Positions 42,752 through 52,163 are shown, counted from the stretch's first letter. The stretch: 64,000 nt of DNA from Streptomyces sp. TP-A0874 (GCF_001748085.1 NZ_BBZK01000007.1:248001-312000), one strand, 5' to 3'. Made by a program: numbers and translations. The notes: generated by a model from the sequence alone, not told the origin.

Positions 42752-42842
42752 GGAGCACACCCCCACCGACCGGACCGGCGCACCGGGCGGGTGCCGGCGA
42801 CACCACCCGCGGGCCGGCCGCCACCGACGAGAGGACCCGGCG

Positions 42843-45071
42843 ATGAGCAGGGAACCGGACGGGCTGGCCGAACTCCTCCCGCAGTGGCACCGCCTGCGGG
42901 ACGCCGAACAGGCCGAGGGGACCGCCGGGAGCGAACCCCTGCGCGCCCTGCTCGCGGTCATCGCCGAGCAGGTGGACCGGGTGCGCACCGGAGTCGAACA
43001 GGGCTACGACGACTGGTTCGTGGAGACCGCCGCCGACTGGGTGCTGCCGTACCTCGGCGACCTGGTCGGCTACCGGCCGTTGGCCGGCTACGAACGGGTA
43101 CTCGCCGCCGGGCTGCGCGACGGCGGCCCGGCGGACACCTCGCGGCAGCGCCTGGCCCGGGCCCTCGCCCCGCGCGCCGACGTCGCCGCCACCGTGGCCA
43201 ACCGGCGCCGCAAGGGCACGCTCCACTTGCTGGAGGAGCTCGCCCGGAGCTCCGCCGGCTGGCCGGCCCGGGCCGTCGAACTCTCCCGGCTCGTCTCCCA
43301 CCAGCAACCGGTCCGGCTCTACGGGCCGGACACCGGCGCGGACGAGACGGCGAACCGGCGGCGGCGCTCCCGAGGCCGCCTCGCCGACCTGCGCGACAGC
43401 TCCGCGCTCGACCTCACCGGCGGCCCCTTCGGCACGGTGGCCCGCACCGTCGACGTACGGCGCGCGGCGTCCGGCCGCACCGCCTCCACCCGCACCACGG
43501 GCGGGCTCACCCCGGCCGGGGTCGGGCTGTTCGTGTGGCGGCTACGGCCCTACCCGGTGACCCGCGCCCCCGCCTACTGCGTCGACCGGGCCCGCAACCT
43601 CTACACCTTCTCCATCCTGGGGAACGACACCCCGCTGGTCACCCGGCCCGAGCCGGAGCCGTCCGCCACCCACATCGCCACCATCGACAACGTGCCCGCG
43701 TACATCAGCCGCAGACAGCTCCACGACCGGCCGGCGGACTACTACGGACCGGGCAAGAGCCTCACCGTCTGGCGCGACGGCCGGCGGGAACCGGTGCCGC
43801 CCGCCGACATCGTGGTGGCCGACCTCAGCGACTGGCGCTACCGGCCCGCCCGCGGGCAGGTGGTGGTCGACCCCGAACTCGGCCGGATCGCCTTCGGCTC
43901 CCGAACCGCCCCCCGGCGGGGCGTCTGGGTCAGCTACCACCACGCCTTCGCCGACGATCTGGGCGGCGGCGAGTACGACCGGCCGGACCGCGTCCGCCGG
44001 CCGTCCGGCGACCAGCGCGGCGGCGCCCGGACCTACGCGGTCGGGCCGGGCCGCCCACACCAGCGGATCATGGACGCCTACGCGGCCTGGCGGCGCGACC
44101 GCCGCGCCGGCGAGTGCGGCCCCGACGGCATCATCGAGATCACCCACAGCGGCGCCTACCAGGAGCAGTTGGACTTCGACCTCGACCCCGGCGACCGGCT
44201 GGAGCTGCGCGCGGCCGAGGGCACCCGGCCGGTGATCCGGCTCCTGGACTGGTACAGCAACCGCCCCGACGCCCTCAACATCCGCGCCCCGCGGGACTGC
44301 GAGCCGGGCCGGGAGCCGCGCATCGTGCTGGACGGCCTGCTGGTCAGCGGGCGCGGGCTGAACGTCACCGGGCCGGTCGGCTCGGTCGTCATCCGGCACT
44401 GCACCCTGGTGCCCGGCTGGTCGCTGGAGCCGCGGTGCGAGCCGCACTCACCGGAGGAGCCCAGCCTCGTCCTGGAGCGCACCACCGCCTGCGTCCAGAT
44501 CGAGCGGAGCATCCTCGGCACCATCCTGGTGATCGGCGACGAGGTGAGCACCGACCCGCTGCCCATCCACATCCGCGACAGCGTCCTCGACGCCACCGGG
44601 CACCAGTCGGAGGCGCTCTCCGCACCGGACTGCCGGCACGCGCACGCCGTGCTGCACGCCCACCGCACCACCGTCATCGGCGAAGTGCACACGCACGCCG
44701 TCGAGATCGGGGAGAACAGCGTCTTCACCGGGCGGATGCACGTCGCCCGCCGCGGGATCGGCTGCCTCCGCCACTCGTACGTGCCACCCGGCTCGCGCAC
44801 CCCGCGGCGGCACCGCTGCCAACCCGACCTGGTGGGGGCGGACGGGGCCGGCCGGGTGCGCCCGCTGTTCGCCAGCGAGCGGTACGGCACCCCCGACTAC
44901 GGCCAACTGGCCGCCGGCTGCGCCCCGGAGATCGTCCGAGGGGCGGAGGACGGCGCCTCGATGGGCGCCTTCCACGACCTCTACCTGCCGCAGCGTGAGG
45001 ACAGCCTGCGCGCGCGGCTGGCCGAGTACAGCCCCGCCGACACCGATGCGGGGGTCCTCTTCGTGACCTGA
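42843..45071 (+). CDS. tail protein I-type baseplate/fibre-base protein
   Basis: A 742-aa protein. The N-terminal DDWFVETAADWVLPYLGDLVGYRPL and RRRKGTLHLLEELAR are the P2 tail-protein-I-like eCIS signature. The middle is a jelly-roll-like region. About 465-600 looks like a right-handed beta helix (IVLDGLLVSGRGLNVTG, VVIRHCTLVPGWSLEP, IHIRDSVLDATGHQSEAL), as in proteins that hold fibres or bind surfaces. The ATG at 42843 has GAGAGGAC upstream. Confidence 0.83.
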   Translation: MSREPDGLAELLPQWHRLRDAEQAEGTAGSEPLRALLAVIAEQVDRVRTGVEQGYDDWFVETAADWVLPYLGDLVGYRPLAGYERVLAAGLRDGGPADTSRQRLARALAPRADVAATVANRRRKGTLHLLEELARSSAGWPARAVELSRLVSHQQPVRLYGPDTGADETANRRRRSRGRLADLRDSSALDLTGGPFGTVARTVDVRRAASGRTASTRTTGGLTPAGVGLFVWRLRPYPVTRAPAYCVDRARNLYTFSILGNDTPLVTRPEPEPSATHIATIDNVPAYISRRQLHDRPADYYGPGKSLTVWRDGRREPVPPADIVVADLSDWRYRPARGQVVVDPELGRIAFGSRTAPRRGVWVSYHHAFADDLGGGEYDRPDRVRRPSGDQRGGARTYAVGPGRPHQRIMDAYAAWRRDRRAGECGPDGIIEITHSGAYQEQLDFDLDPGDRLELRAAEGTRPVIRLLDWYSNRPDALNIRAPRDCEPGREPRIVLDGLLVSGRGLNVTGPVGSVVIRHCTLVPGWSLEPRCEPHSPEEPSLVLERTTACVQIERSILGTILVIGDEVSTDPLPIHIRDSVLDATGHQSEALSAPDCRHAHAVLHAHRTTVIGEVHTHAVEIGENSVFTGRMHVARRGIGCLRHSYVPPGSRTPRRHRCQPDLVGADGAGRVRPLFASERYGTPDYGQLAAGCAPEIVRGAEDGASMGAFHDLYLPQREDSLRARLAEYSPADTDAGVLFVT

Positions 45072-45214
45072 CACCCACCGCCGGGATCCGGCAGCAGCGG
45101 CGCCCCGGATCCCACCGACCGCCCGATTCCCACCCGTCCGCAGGAAGCGGCAGCCCGAGTCCGACCCGGCAGCCCGACGCAGCCTCAACGAACCATCCGA
45201 GGGGGACCCTTTCC

Positions 45215-46810
45215 ATGCACGCCGATCTCTCCCGTGTGACCCACCGCCCCGAGCGGCACTACTCGGCGGTCGTCGCCCAGCAGGGCCGGGTGCAACTCGA
45301 CGCCGACGCCAACGAACAGGCGGCGATCCAGTTGCACCAGGCCCGCACCCTCACCGCCGACCTGCTCGGGCAGCACGGCGGCCCGGCCGGGGCCACCGGC
45401 TTCGCCGTCGACTTCCGGGGCGGCAGCCGGGAGTTGGACGACCTGACCATCGGCGGCGGCCGGTACTACGTCGACGGCATCTGCTGCGACGCCACCCGCC
45501 CGGCACCGGACGAGGCCGTCGAGGAGCCCCCCGGCGCGGACCGCCCCGCCCCGGACGGGCAGGACGGCGACGCCCACGCCGGCGGCAAGGGCGACGGCCG
45601 GCCCCGGACCACCGCGGACCCGAGCGCCCCCGCCGACTGGACCTACTGGGACCAGCCCGACGCCTACCGGGACCCGGAGCGGCCCGGCGACCGGCTGCCC
45701 ACCGAATACCCGTACCTCGCCTACCTGAAGGTCTGGGAACGACTGGTGACCGCCGCCGAGGACCCGGCACTGCGCGAGGTGGCGCTCGGCTCCGCCACAC
45801 CCGACACCACCGCCCGGGTCAAGGTCGTCTGGCAGGTGCTGCCGCTGCCCGGCTCCGAACTGGAGCTGCCCGACGGCGAGAGCGACAAGGACACGGTGCG
45901 CGCGGCCTTCCGCCGGTGGGCGGAGGAGCAGTCGGCGCACGGCTCCAGGCTCGCGGCCCGGAGCCACCGCCCCGACCACGCCGACGAGCACCCCTGCCTG
46001 GTGGGGCCGGACGCCCGCTACCGCGGGCCGGAGAACCAGCTCTACCGGGTGGAGGTCCACCGGGGCGGTTCCGCGGGAGAGGCCACCTTCAAGTGGTCCC
46101 GGGAGAACGGCTCGGTGGTCTTCCCGGTCGACGCACTCGACGGCACCTGGGTGGAGCTGGCCTCTCTCGGGCAGGACGACAAACTGGACCTGACCGTCGG
46201 CGACCGGGTGGAGTTCTGCGACACCGCCTACCTCAGCCGGGGAGAGCCGCAGCCGCTGCTGCGCGTCGAGGAGCTGGACCTGCCCGGCCGGCGGGTGCGG
46301 CTCTCCGAGGAGCCGGCCCCCGGCGTCGGCCGCCGCCCCGAACTCCACCCGTTCCTCCGCCGCTGGGACCAGCCGGAGGACGCCGGGCGCACCCACCGCG
46401 GCGACCGCGGCGGTCGGCTCCGGCACGGCGCCGTCCGGATCGAGGAGGGCGAGTGGCTGCCGCTGGAGGACGGTGTCGAGGTCTACTTCGCGGCCGGCGG
46501 CAGCTATCGGAGCGGGGAGTACTGGCTGGTGCCCGCCCGGACCGCCACCGGGACGGTGGAGTGGCCGGTCAACGCCGCCCGCAAGCCGCTGCTGCGCGGG
46601 CCGCTGGGCGTCCGGGTGCACTACGCGCCGCTGGCCTGGGTGATGGGCGAGGGCACCCCCTCGGACCTGCGGCTGGCCTTCCCGCCGCTGGCCACCGCGA
46701 TCCCCGCCGCGAGCGAGGAGGAGCTGGCCGCGGAGGCGGAGGTCGAGGCGGAGGCGGCGGCGCTGGCGGCGGAGGAGGAAGCGGGCGCGGAGCCCGGAGC
46801 AGGGAACTGA
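45215..46810 (+). CDS. DUF6519-type eCIS protein, possible fibre
   Basis: A 531-aa protein. The opening DLSRVTHRPERHYSAVVAQQGRVQLDADANEQ is diagnostic for the DUF6519-type proteins found at the end of eCIS clusters. A central Trp/Tyr-rich segment EYPYLAYLKVWERLVTAAEDP and a KWSRENGSVVFPV strand follow. The C-terminus is a Glu/Ala-rich helix of about 35 residues. A role as fibre or outer baseplate protein is inferred from position. It is separated by 143 bp from the preceding gene and followed by a hairpin. Confidence 0.8.
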   Translation: MHADLSRVTHRPERHYSAVVAQQGRVQLDADANEQAAIQLHQARTLTADLLGQHGGPAGATGFAVDFRGGSRELDDLTIGGGRYYVDGICCDATRPAPDEAVEEPPGADRPAPDGQDGDAHAGGKGDGRPRTTADPSAPADWTYWDQPDAYRDPERPGDRLPTEYPYLAYLKVWERLVTAAEDPALREVALGSATPDTTARVKVVWQVLPLPGSELELPDGESDKDTVRAAFRRWAEEQSAHGSRLAARSHRPDHADEHPCLVGPDARYRGPENQLYRVEVHRGGSAGEATFKWSRENGSVVFPVDALDGTWVELASLGQDDKLDLTVGDRVEFCDTAYLSRGEPQPLLRVEELDLPGRRVRLSEEPAPGVGRRPELHPFLRRWDQPEDAGRTHRGDRGGRLRHGAVRIEEGEWLPLEDGVEVYFAAGGSYRSGEYWLVPARTATGTVEWPVNAARKPLLRGPLGVRVHYAPLAWVMGEGTPSDLRLAFPPLATAIPAASEEELAAEAEVEAEAAALAAEEEAGAEPGAGN

Positions 46811-46816
46811 GGGCCT

Positions 46817-46852
46817 GCGGCCCCCGCCCGGACCGACGCGAGCGGGGGCCGC
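46817..46852. terminator. hairpin between the DUF6519 and amidase genes
   Basis: GCGGCCCCCGC (46817-46827) pairs perfectly with GCGGGGGCCGC (46842-46852) around a 14-nt loop, 6 nt after the DUF6519 stop. It would end or attenuate the long eCIS message just before the amidase gene. Confidence 0.65.
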
Positions 46853-46892
46853 TGCCGAGCCGTGAGGTACGTCCGAGAGGAGCAACCCGACG

Positions 46893-47774
46893 ATGGCAAC
46901 ACCACTGACCGCCGCCCGCCTGGTCAAGGCGCTGCGGGAGGAAGGTCTCGAAGTCCACGAGTACCGTGACTGGCGCTCGCACAACCGCAACCACAAGGGG
47001 CCCTGGGGACCGGTCAACGGCGTCATGATCCACCACACCGTCACCAAGGGCACCAGCAGCAGCGTGGAACTCTGCTACCGGGGCCACTCCGCGCTGCCGG
47101 GACCGCTGTGCCACGGCGTGATCGACAAGGCCGGCGCGGTGCACCTGGTGGGCAACGGCCGCGCCAACCACGCCGGCCTGGGTGACGGGGACGTCCTCCG
47201 GGCGGTCATCGGTGAGAAGAAGCTCCCCAAGGACAACGAGGCGGACACCGACGGCAACCGCCACTTCTACGGCTTCGAGTGCGTCAACCTCGGAGACGGC
47301 AAGGACCCCTGGCCGGAGGCGCAGAAGCTGGCGATCGAGAAGGTCTCGGCCGCCATCTGCCGGGCGCACGGCTGGAACGAGAAGTCCGTGATCGGCCACC
47401 TCGAATGGCAGCCCGGCAAGATCGACCCGCGCGGCTTCGCCATGAGCACCATGCGCAAGCGGATCGCCAAGCGGCTCGGCGGCAAACCGGACGGCCCCAC
47501 CGCGCCCGCGCCCAAGCCGCCGGCCAGCCACGAACCGTTCCCCGGCGCCGCTTTCTTCCGCGAAGGCCGCAACAGCAAGATCATCACCGCCATGGGGAAG
47601 CGGCTCGTGGCCCAGGGCTGCAGCCGCTACCAGGTGGGGCCAGGCCCGAACTGGACGGAGGCGGACCGGAAGTCCTACGCCGCCTGGCAGCGGAAGCTCG
47701 GCTACTCGGGGAAGGACGCGGACGGCATCCCGGGCAGCGCCAGCTGGAAGAAGCTCAAGGTGCCGAAGGTCTGA
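46893..47774 (+). CDS. N-acetylmuramoyl-L-alanine amidase with C-terminal wall-binding domain
   Basis: A 293-aa cytoplasmic-type endolysin-like enzyme without signal peptide. The Amidase_2 domain spans about 5-185. Zinc ligands are suggested by the His pair in MIHHTVTKG and by HLEWQPGKIDPRG (His, Asp), with NHAGLGDG and FYGFECVN in between. After a Pro-rich linker the last ~75 residues (FREGRNSKIITAMGKRLVAQGC, YAAWQRKLGYSGKDADGIPG) form a peptidoglycan-binding-like module found in actinophage lysins. It may open the wall so that cytoplasmic particles are released, which is inference from position and the absence of a secretion signal. The ATG at 46893 has GAGAGGAG upstream. Confidence 0.88.
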   Translation: MATPLTAARLVKALREEGLEVHEYRDWRSHNRNHKGPWGPVNGVMIHHTVTKGTSSSVELCYRGHSALPGPLCHGVIDKAGAVHLVGNGRANHAGLGDGDVLRAVIGEKKLPKDNEADTDGNRHFYGFECVNLGDGKDPWPEAQKLAIEKVSAAICRAHGWNEKSVIGHLEWQPGKIDPRGFAMSTMRKRIAKRLGGKPDGPTAPAPKPPASHEPFPGAAFFREGRNSKIITAMGKRLVAQGCSRYQVGPGPNWTEADRKSYAAWQRKLGYSGKDADGIPGSASWKKLKVPKV

Positions 47775-48009
47775 GGGCAGCCATCCCGGCCGGGCAGCGT
47801 ATGCATCGAACCTCAGGGACGCGCTCCAGTGCCTCCGGTGTGCTTCCGGGTGAACACGGCAAACCTCGCCTGCCGCCCCATTACGCACGAGAGCCGTGAA
47901 CCAGAAGTTTCCCACCGTGCGAAAGGCCTGAAGTCAATCCGGTTCGGTGCCCTGGATCGTCAACAGCGAGCGTCGGCAACAGTGTTACCCCAAATGCGCT
48001 CGGGCCCCG

Positions 48010-48032
48010 TTGTCAGTGGTGCGTGCGACGAT
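48010..48032 (+). promoter_or_regulatory. PafBC/RecA-independent DNA-damage-type promoter
   Basis: TTGTCAGTG (48010-48018), 8 nt, then GACGAT (48027-48032). The actinobacterial RecA-independent damage promoter has the consensus TTGTCRGTG-N8-TANNNT. The match is complete except for one base in the -10 (G for T). Transcription would start near 48039, about 30 nt before the VWA gene. Confidence 0.6.
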
Positions 48033-48067
48033 GCTGGCATCTGGAAAACGAGGGATGGGGGACAGCG

Positions 48068-49084
48068 GTGAAAACTGTTGTGAAGCAGGGCCTTACCAAT
48101 CACGTCGCGCTCGTGCTGGACCGCAGCTACAGCATGCAGGGGCACCGGGACGCGGTTATCGCCGCCGTCGACGAGCAGATTTCCGAGCTTGCCAGGATGT
48201 CCCAGGAGATGGACCAGGAAACCCGGGTCACCGTCGTCATCTTCGACGACAACGTCGACGTCCTGATATACGACAAGGACGTACTGCGGCTACCGTCGAT
48301 CAGGGAGTACTACGAACCCCGTGGTCGTACCGCTCTGGTCGATGCGACGCTTCTCGCGTTGGATGACCTGTCGGACATCCCTGAGAAATACGCCGACCAC
48401 GCCTTCATGGCCGTCTGCCTGACGGACGGCATGGAGAACGCTTCGAAGAACAAGCCGTCCACCCTGTCGCAGCGGGTCTCCAAGCTCCCCGACAACTGGA
48501 CCGTAGCCGCCCTCGTCCCCGACGCCAGAGGCGAGAACTACGCCCAGAAGTGCGGCTTCCCGCCCGGCAACATCGCCATCTGGGACGCCTCCTCGTCGGT
48601 CGGTTTCGATCAGGCGGCTTCGACGATCCAGCGCGCCACCGAAACATTCATGAGGAACCGGGCCGCGGGCATCCGCTCCAGCACCTCCGTCTTCTCCACC
48701 GGCGCCGACACGGTCAACAAGGAAAGCATCCAGGCAGCCGACCTCAAGCCGCTGAGCCCGAAGGAATACGTACTGGTACCGGTGACGCGGGACGCTCCGG
48801 TCAAGGCCTGGGTGGAGGAGGAGTGCGGCCGCCAGTACCGCGTCGGCAAGGCCTACTACGAGCTGATGAAGACCGAGACAATCCAGGGCAACAAAGCACT
48901 CGCCGTGGTGGAGAAAAGTACCGGAAGCGTGTTCACCGGAGATTCCGTGCGGGGAATCCTGGGGCTCGGCCGGACCTCCGTCCGGGTCAAGCCGGACCAT
49001 AATGAGCAGTACAAGATCTTCGTGCAGTCCACCAGCGTCAACCGCAAGCTCAAGGCGGGCACGCAACTCCTGCTCATGAACTGA
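48068..49084 (+). CDS. von Willebrand factor A domain protein
   Basis: A 338-aa soluble VWA protein. The metal-ion-dependent adhesion site is complete: DRSYS at Asp18-Ser20-Ser22, a Thr in PRGRTALVDA and the acidic LTDGMENAS. Residues about 230-338 form a second unrecognised domain (VRGILGLGRTSVRVKPDHNEQYKIFVQSTS). VWA proteins of this type are scaffolds in metal-dependent complexes and are common beside phage-like elements. The GTG at 48068 has GGGGGA about 7 nt upstream. The promoter looks damage-inducible. It is followed by a strong hairpin. Confidence 0.85.
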   Translation: MKTVVKQGLTNHVALVLDRSYSMQGHRDAVIAAVDEQISELARMSQEMDQETRVTVVIFDDNVDVLIYDKDVLRLPSIREYYEPRGRTALVDATLLALDDLSDIPEKYADHAFMAVCLTDGMENASKNKPSTLSQRVSKLPDNWTVAALVPDARGENYAQKCGFPPGNIAIWDASSSVGFDQAASTIQRATETFMRNRAAGIRSSTSVFSTGADTVNKESIQAADLKPLSPKEYVLVPVTRDAPVKAWVEEECGRQYRVGKAYYELMKTETIQGNKALAVVEKSTGSVFTGDSVRGILGLGRTSVRVKPDHNEQYKIFVQSTSVNRKLKAGTQLLLMN

Positions 49085-49097
49085 AAGAAGACCTCAT

Positions 49098-49127
49098 GAA
49101 TGCCTCTCCGGCCCCGGAGGGGCATTC
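49098..49127. terminator. hairpin after the VWA gene
   Basis: GAATGCCTCTCC (49098-49109) pairs with GGAGGGGCATTC (49116-49127), one mismatch, loop GGCCCC, starting 14 nt after the stop and followed by CGTTTC. It can also close the convergent gene ending at 49188. Confidence 0.75.
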
Positions 49128-49187
49128 CGTTTCAGCACCGCGCCAGGCTGCCGCGGGATATTCCAGAAGTGATCCTGCGAGGCGAGG

Positions 49188-49724
49188 TCAGCCGGAGGTC
49201 TCCTCCCGCTCTGCCGCCGCCTTGAGGCGACCGAGCAGCGTGGACAGTTCACGCTCCAGCTTCCCGCTGCTGAAGAGCAGGGCGAGCAGCGGCGCGGACA
49301 TGGACTCCTCACTGCGTACCATCGTGCCGCCGTCGGGCAGTTCCTCGAAGGTGTTCCGGTGCACAGCTCTGATCCCGAGGGTGACACCGGTCCAGGAAAG
49401 CTCGCGGCACGGTTCGGCGACAGCGATCTGCGACCTGATCCGCATGCCGTTGTTCACCCAGGTGAAGCCCGTACCGCAAGCCACCGGAGTGGCGGTGGGC
49501 CCGTCAGCGGATTCCTCGCCCACTACGGCGACGGACTTGATCGACGGATTCCAGGCCGGCCAGCCGGACAGCCCCGCGAGTAGCTCCCAGACCCGTTCCA
49601 CGGGGGCGTCGATCCGTTCCTCCGCCGCGGCCCGCACCGGAGCGTCGGGATCGGTACGCCCGCGGAGCGCGTAGTCACGGCGTAGTTCACCGAGGGGTGG
49701 TCCGAAGGAAAACATCCTGGTCAT
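49188..49724 (-). CDS. SRPBCC (START-like) family protein
   Basis: A 178-aa protein of the polyketide cyclase/dehydrase fold. AAAEERIDAPVERVWELLAGLSGWPAWNPSIKSV is the typical first strand and helix, and the long C-terminal helix SSGKLERELSTLLGRLKAAAE closes the pocket. These proteins bind lipids or aromatic compounds or act as small cyclases. No ligand can be given. The ATG at 49724 has AAGGGAC upstream; a longer open frame reaching 49910 shows no ribosome site. The 280 bp upstream hold no other gene. Confidence 0.8.
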   Translation of the reverse strand: MTRMFSFGPPLGELRRDYALRGRTDPDAPVRAAAEERIDAPVERVWELLAGLSGWPAWNPSIKSVAVVGEESADGPTATPVACGTGFTWVNNGMRIRSQIAVAEPCRELSWTGVTLGIRAVHRNTFEELPDGGTMVRSEESMSAPLLALLFSSGKLERELSTLLGRLKAAAEREETSG

Positions 49725-50006
49725 CAACGTCCCTTTCGCTGCAGCGCGGAAGTCTCGGAGCCACAGACCGGGATCAGAGGTGACGCCTTGCCTTGGTGCG
49801 GCTGGGACATCAGAGCAGACGCGCTGAAGAGCCTGTCCGATCAACGATCCCATGCGGGGGTGACTTCCCGTACCCGCAGGCCGTGTTCGCCTGCCCCTTC
49901 CCGCGAACACACACCGGCCCCCGGGTCCTCAGCTTGGCGCCGATGAGACGGGGCGGTTGTCGGCTGCCCAGGACCGCACTCGCTGCCGAGCCAGTTCCCG
50001 GTGTCA

Positions 50007-50639
50007 TCACCGCCGGTCGTTGGCGAAACGGCGCAGGAGCAGGTCCGACCCCGGGCCGGGACCGTCGTGCAGGGAGTAGAAGCCGAGGTCGTAGCCGGAG
50101 CGGATGACGTCGTCGTGGGCTTCGGTGAGGATGACCCGGGTGCGGTCCGCGTCCTTGTTGAGTGCGGCGGGGTCTTCGAAAGCGTAGACGGTCCAGATCG
50201 AGCCGACGGTGAACCGGTCCAGGGAGTCGGGCGCGACTATGTCGGCGATGGTCGATTCGACGGCCGTGCCGTTGATGTCGAGGGTGACGGTGAGGAGTTC
50301 GTAGGGGCCGATCTCACTCTCGGGATCCGGATCGGTGTTGTAGCCGCGGCGCCCGGTCACAGTTGCCCGGCGAGGTGTCCGGTCGAGAGCCGGGAGCGTC
50401 TTGCGGTAACCCCTCGTCAGGATCACGGGTACCGCGAAGCAGAACGCGAGCAGTCCGACGATGTACCGCTCCATCCACGACGACGGAGGGTCGCGGAAGA
50501 ATCCGATGACCAGCCAGGCCAGTAGCGCGAAAGCGATGCTCATCACAGTCTTGTTCAGTGACCGGTCCGCGCCACGCCGCTGCCGGGCGTCGGGCAGATC
50601 GCTCGTCCCCGAACGCGCCGGCTCCTGGTCGCTCCCCAC
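50007..50639 (-). CDS. two-helix membrane protein, function unknown
   Basis: A 210-aa protein. Two hydrophobic segments (about residues 35-52 and 63-83) are followed by a soluble domain of about 125 residues with a beta-sheet pattern (YELLTVTLDINGTAVESTIADIV, WTVYAFEDPAALN). The layout resembles DUF3592-type or NfeD-like membrane-anchored domains, but I cannot assign one. The GTG at 50639 has AAGGGGGG upstream; the ORF extending to 50786 lacks a ribosome site. Confidence 0.65.
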   Translation of the reverse strand: MGSDQEPARSGTSDLPDARQRRGADRSLNKTVMSIAFALLAWLVIGFFRDPPSSWMERYIVGLLAFCFAVPVILTRGYRKTLPALDRTPRRATVTGRRGYNTDPDPESEIGPYELLTVTLDINGTAVESTIADIVAPDSLDRFTVGSIWTVYAFEDPAALNKDADRTRVILTEAHDDVIRSGYDLGFYSLHDGPGPGSDLLLRRFANDRR

Positions 50640-50909
50640 CTGAACCCCCCTTGATGCTGCTGAGCGACAGGATATTCCTCGTCCGAGAACGACGACAGGG
50701 CGTACTGTGGGCGGTGCAGAGCACCGGCTCGGCCCGTGAGACCTCCGCGCCGTCTCACTCTGCCGCATGGCCATGCGGCACGGCACCCGGGTGTCGTCAG
50801 GAGGAGACCGCGCCCGGCGCGGCCGGGCTTTCGGAGCGGAGGCGCTCGCCGACCGTCATGGAGACGGTCTTGCTGAGCCTCGGTGTTCGGCAGGGCGCCG
50901 CAGGGGGCT

Positions 50910-52163
50910 TCAGCAGTCGGTGAGCGAACCGCGCTTTCCGCCTCTTGTGCGCCGGCGGACGCCTGCGGGGCGGCCGGCGGCCGGCCGGTCACCGGCGAGG
51001 AGCACCGCGAGGAACGCCGTCGCCATCGCGGCGGACAACACGGTGAAGCCGGTGGAGAAGGTGGCTGCGTGGGCGGCCAGGCCGAGCGTCAGCGCTCCGA
51101 CGCCGGTGCCCGCGTCGTAGCCGATGTTCCATGCGACGGACGTCGTGTGCCGGTTCTCCGTGCCGGCGTGGTCGAACGCCTGGACCAGGGTGACGCTCTG
51201 CAAGCCCCCGTAGGCGACTCCCAGCAGGAGCAGCCCGGTCAGGAGGAGGGGGATGGCGACGGACTCCGATCCGATGGTCACGGCGATCAGCAGCAGGCCC
51301 GCGCAGGCGGCCAGGGTGAGGACGCAGTTGATCGGCCTCGGGGCGATCCGGTCCGCCAGGTATCCGCAGCCCCAGCGGGCCGCTGCGGCGGTCGCGGTGA
51401 GGGCGAGGAGGCTCGCGGCGGCCAGCACCGGGCTGGCGGTGAACTGGGGCGCGAAGGTGAGTACCGCGCCGCCCGCCGCCGTCACCGTGAGCAGTACGGC
51501 GAGTGGCAGCAGGATGCGCCGAAGCACCGTGGTCGAGGGCGCGGTGGGCTGCTGGCGGTCGGCGTGGGGGGCGGGGCTGTCGGCGCGGGCTTCGACAGCG
51601 CGGCCGAGGGCGGGCGTCCAGGGCAGCGCCAGCACGGGAACGACCGCGCAGGCGATGATGGCGGGGAGGGAGAACGCGCCCACGAGCCAGGGTCCCGCCG
51701 GAGTGAGGACGACCTGGGGGAGGGCGACTGCGAGGCCGTAGAGGCCGATCGCCGCCCCCTGGCGCCCCCGCGGGGCCAGTACGGCCGCGGCGGTGGACCC
51801 GCAGACGGTGATGATCCCGAAGCCCGCTCCACGGAACGCGGTGGTGAGCAGGATCGGCGGCAACTGGTCGCTGAGGGCCTGCAAGGGGGCGGGCAGGCCG
51901 AGCAGGATGGCGCCGAGGGCGAGCGTACGGGACCAGCCGAGCCTGCGCAGGGTGGCCTTGACGCAGAGTTGGGCGAGGACGGTCGCGGCCATCAGGACGG
52001 CGGTGACGAGTCCGGCGCCGAACTCGTCGGCTCCACCGCTGACGGCCCACGCCGGGGAGACCGGCAGCAGGAGGGCGAACCCCGAGAAGCAGCAGACCAC
52101 CACCACCAGCAGGTGTGGGATGCCGGGTGCCCGTATGACGGACTCTCTGGCGCGTTGGGTCAT
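50910..52163 (-). CDS. major facilitator superfamily transporter
   Basis: A 417-aa permease with twelve predicted hydrophobic segments and a hydrophilic central loop around residues 185-210 (ALGRAVEARADSPAPHADRQ). Conserved MFS features include AAARWGCGYLADRIAPRP after helix 7-8 (the loop 8-9 motif GxLaDR). The C-terminus is strongly basic. Proton-driven efflux is the family expectation; the substrate is unknown. It lies downstream of, and in the same direction as, the XRE-cupin regulator gene, so that regulator may control it. Confidence 0.85.
   Translation of the reverse strand: MTQRARESVIRAPGIPHLLVVVVCCFSGFALLLPVSPAWAVSGGADEFGAGLVTAVLMAATVLAQLCVKATLRRLGWSRTLALGAILLGLPAPLQALSDQLPPILLTTAFRGAGFGIITVCGSTAAAVLAPRGRQGAAIGLYGLAVALPQVVLTPAGPWLVGAFSLPAIIACAVVPVLALPWTPALGRAVEARADSPAPHADRQQPTAPSTTVLRRILLPLAVLLTVTAAGGAVLTFAPQFTASPVLAAASLLALTATAAAARWGCGYLADRIAPRPINCVLTLAACAGLLLIAVTIGSESVAIPLLLTGLLLLGVAYGGLQSVTLVQAFDHAGTENRHTTSVAWNIGYDAGTGVGALTLGLAAHAATFSTGFTVLSAAMATAFLAVLLAGDRPAAGRPAGVRRRTRGGKRGSLTDC

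Larger units (their letters stand above)
16774..47774 (+). other. extracellular contractile injection system (eCIS) gene cluster
   Basis: Eighteen consecutive plus-strand genes encode the parts of a headless contractile tail: sheath, tube, several baseplate proteins, spike, PAAR-like tip, cap/terminator-type DUF4255 protein and a loading ATPase, plus an effector and an amidase. Most are joined by 4-14 nt overlaps. Absence of capsid, portal, terminase and replication genes excludes a prophage. The DUF4157 effector, DUF4255 protein and AAA+ ATPase distinguish eCIS from type VI secretion and from R-type pyocins. I found no dedicated tape-measure protein. Confidence 0.9.

Noticed and set aside
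16774..47774. Prophage
   Set aside because: No capsid, portal, protease, terminase, replication or lysogeny gene; DUF4157, DUF4255 and the AAA+ ATPase are eCIS hallmarks.
49800..49860. Insertion-sequence end (GAGCCTGTCCGATCA) near the SRPBCC gene
   Set aside because: The sequence looks like a common Streptomyces IS terminus but has no partner or transposase nearby.
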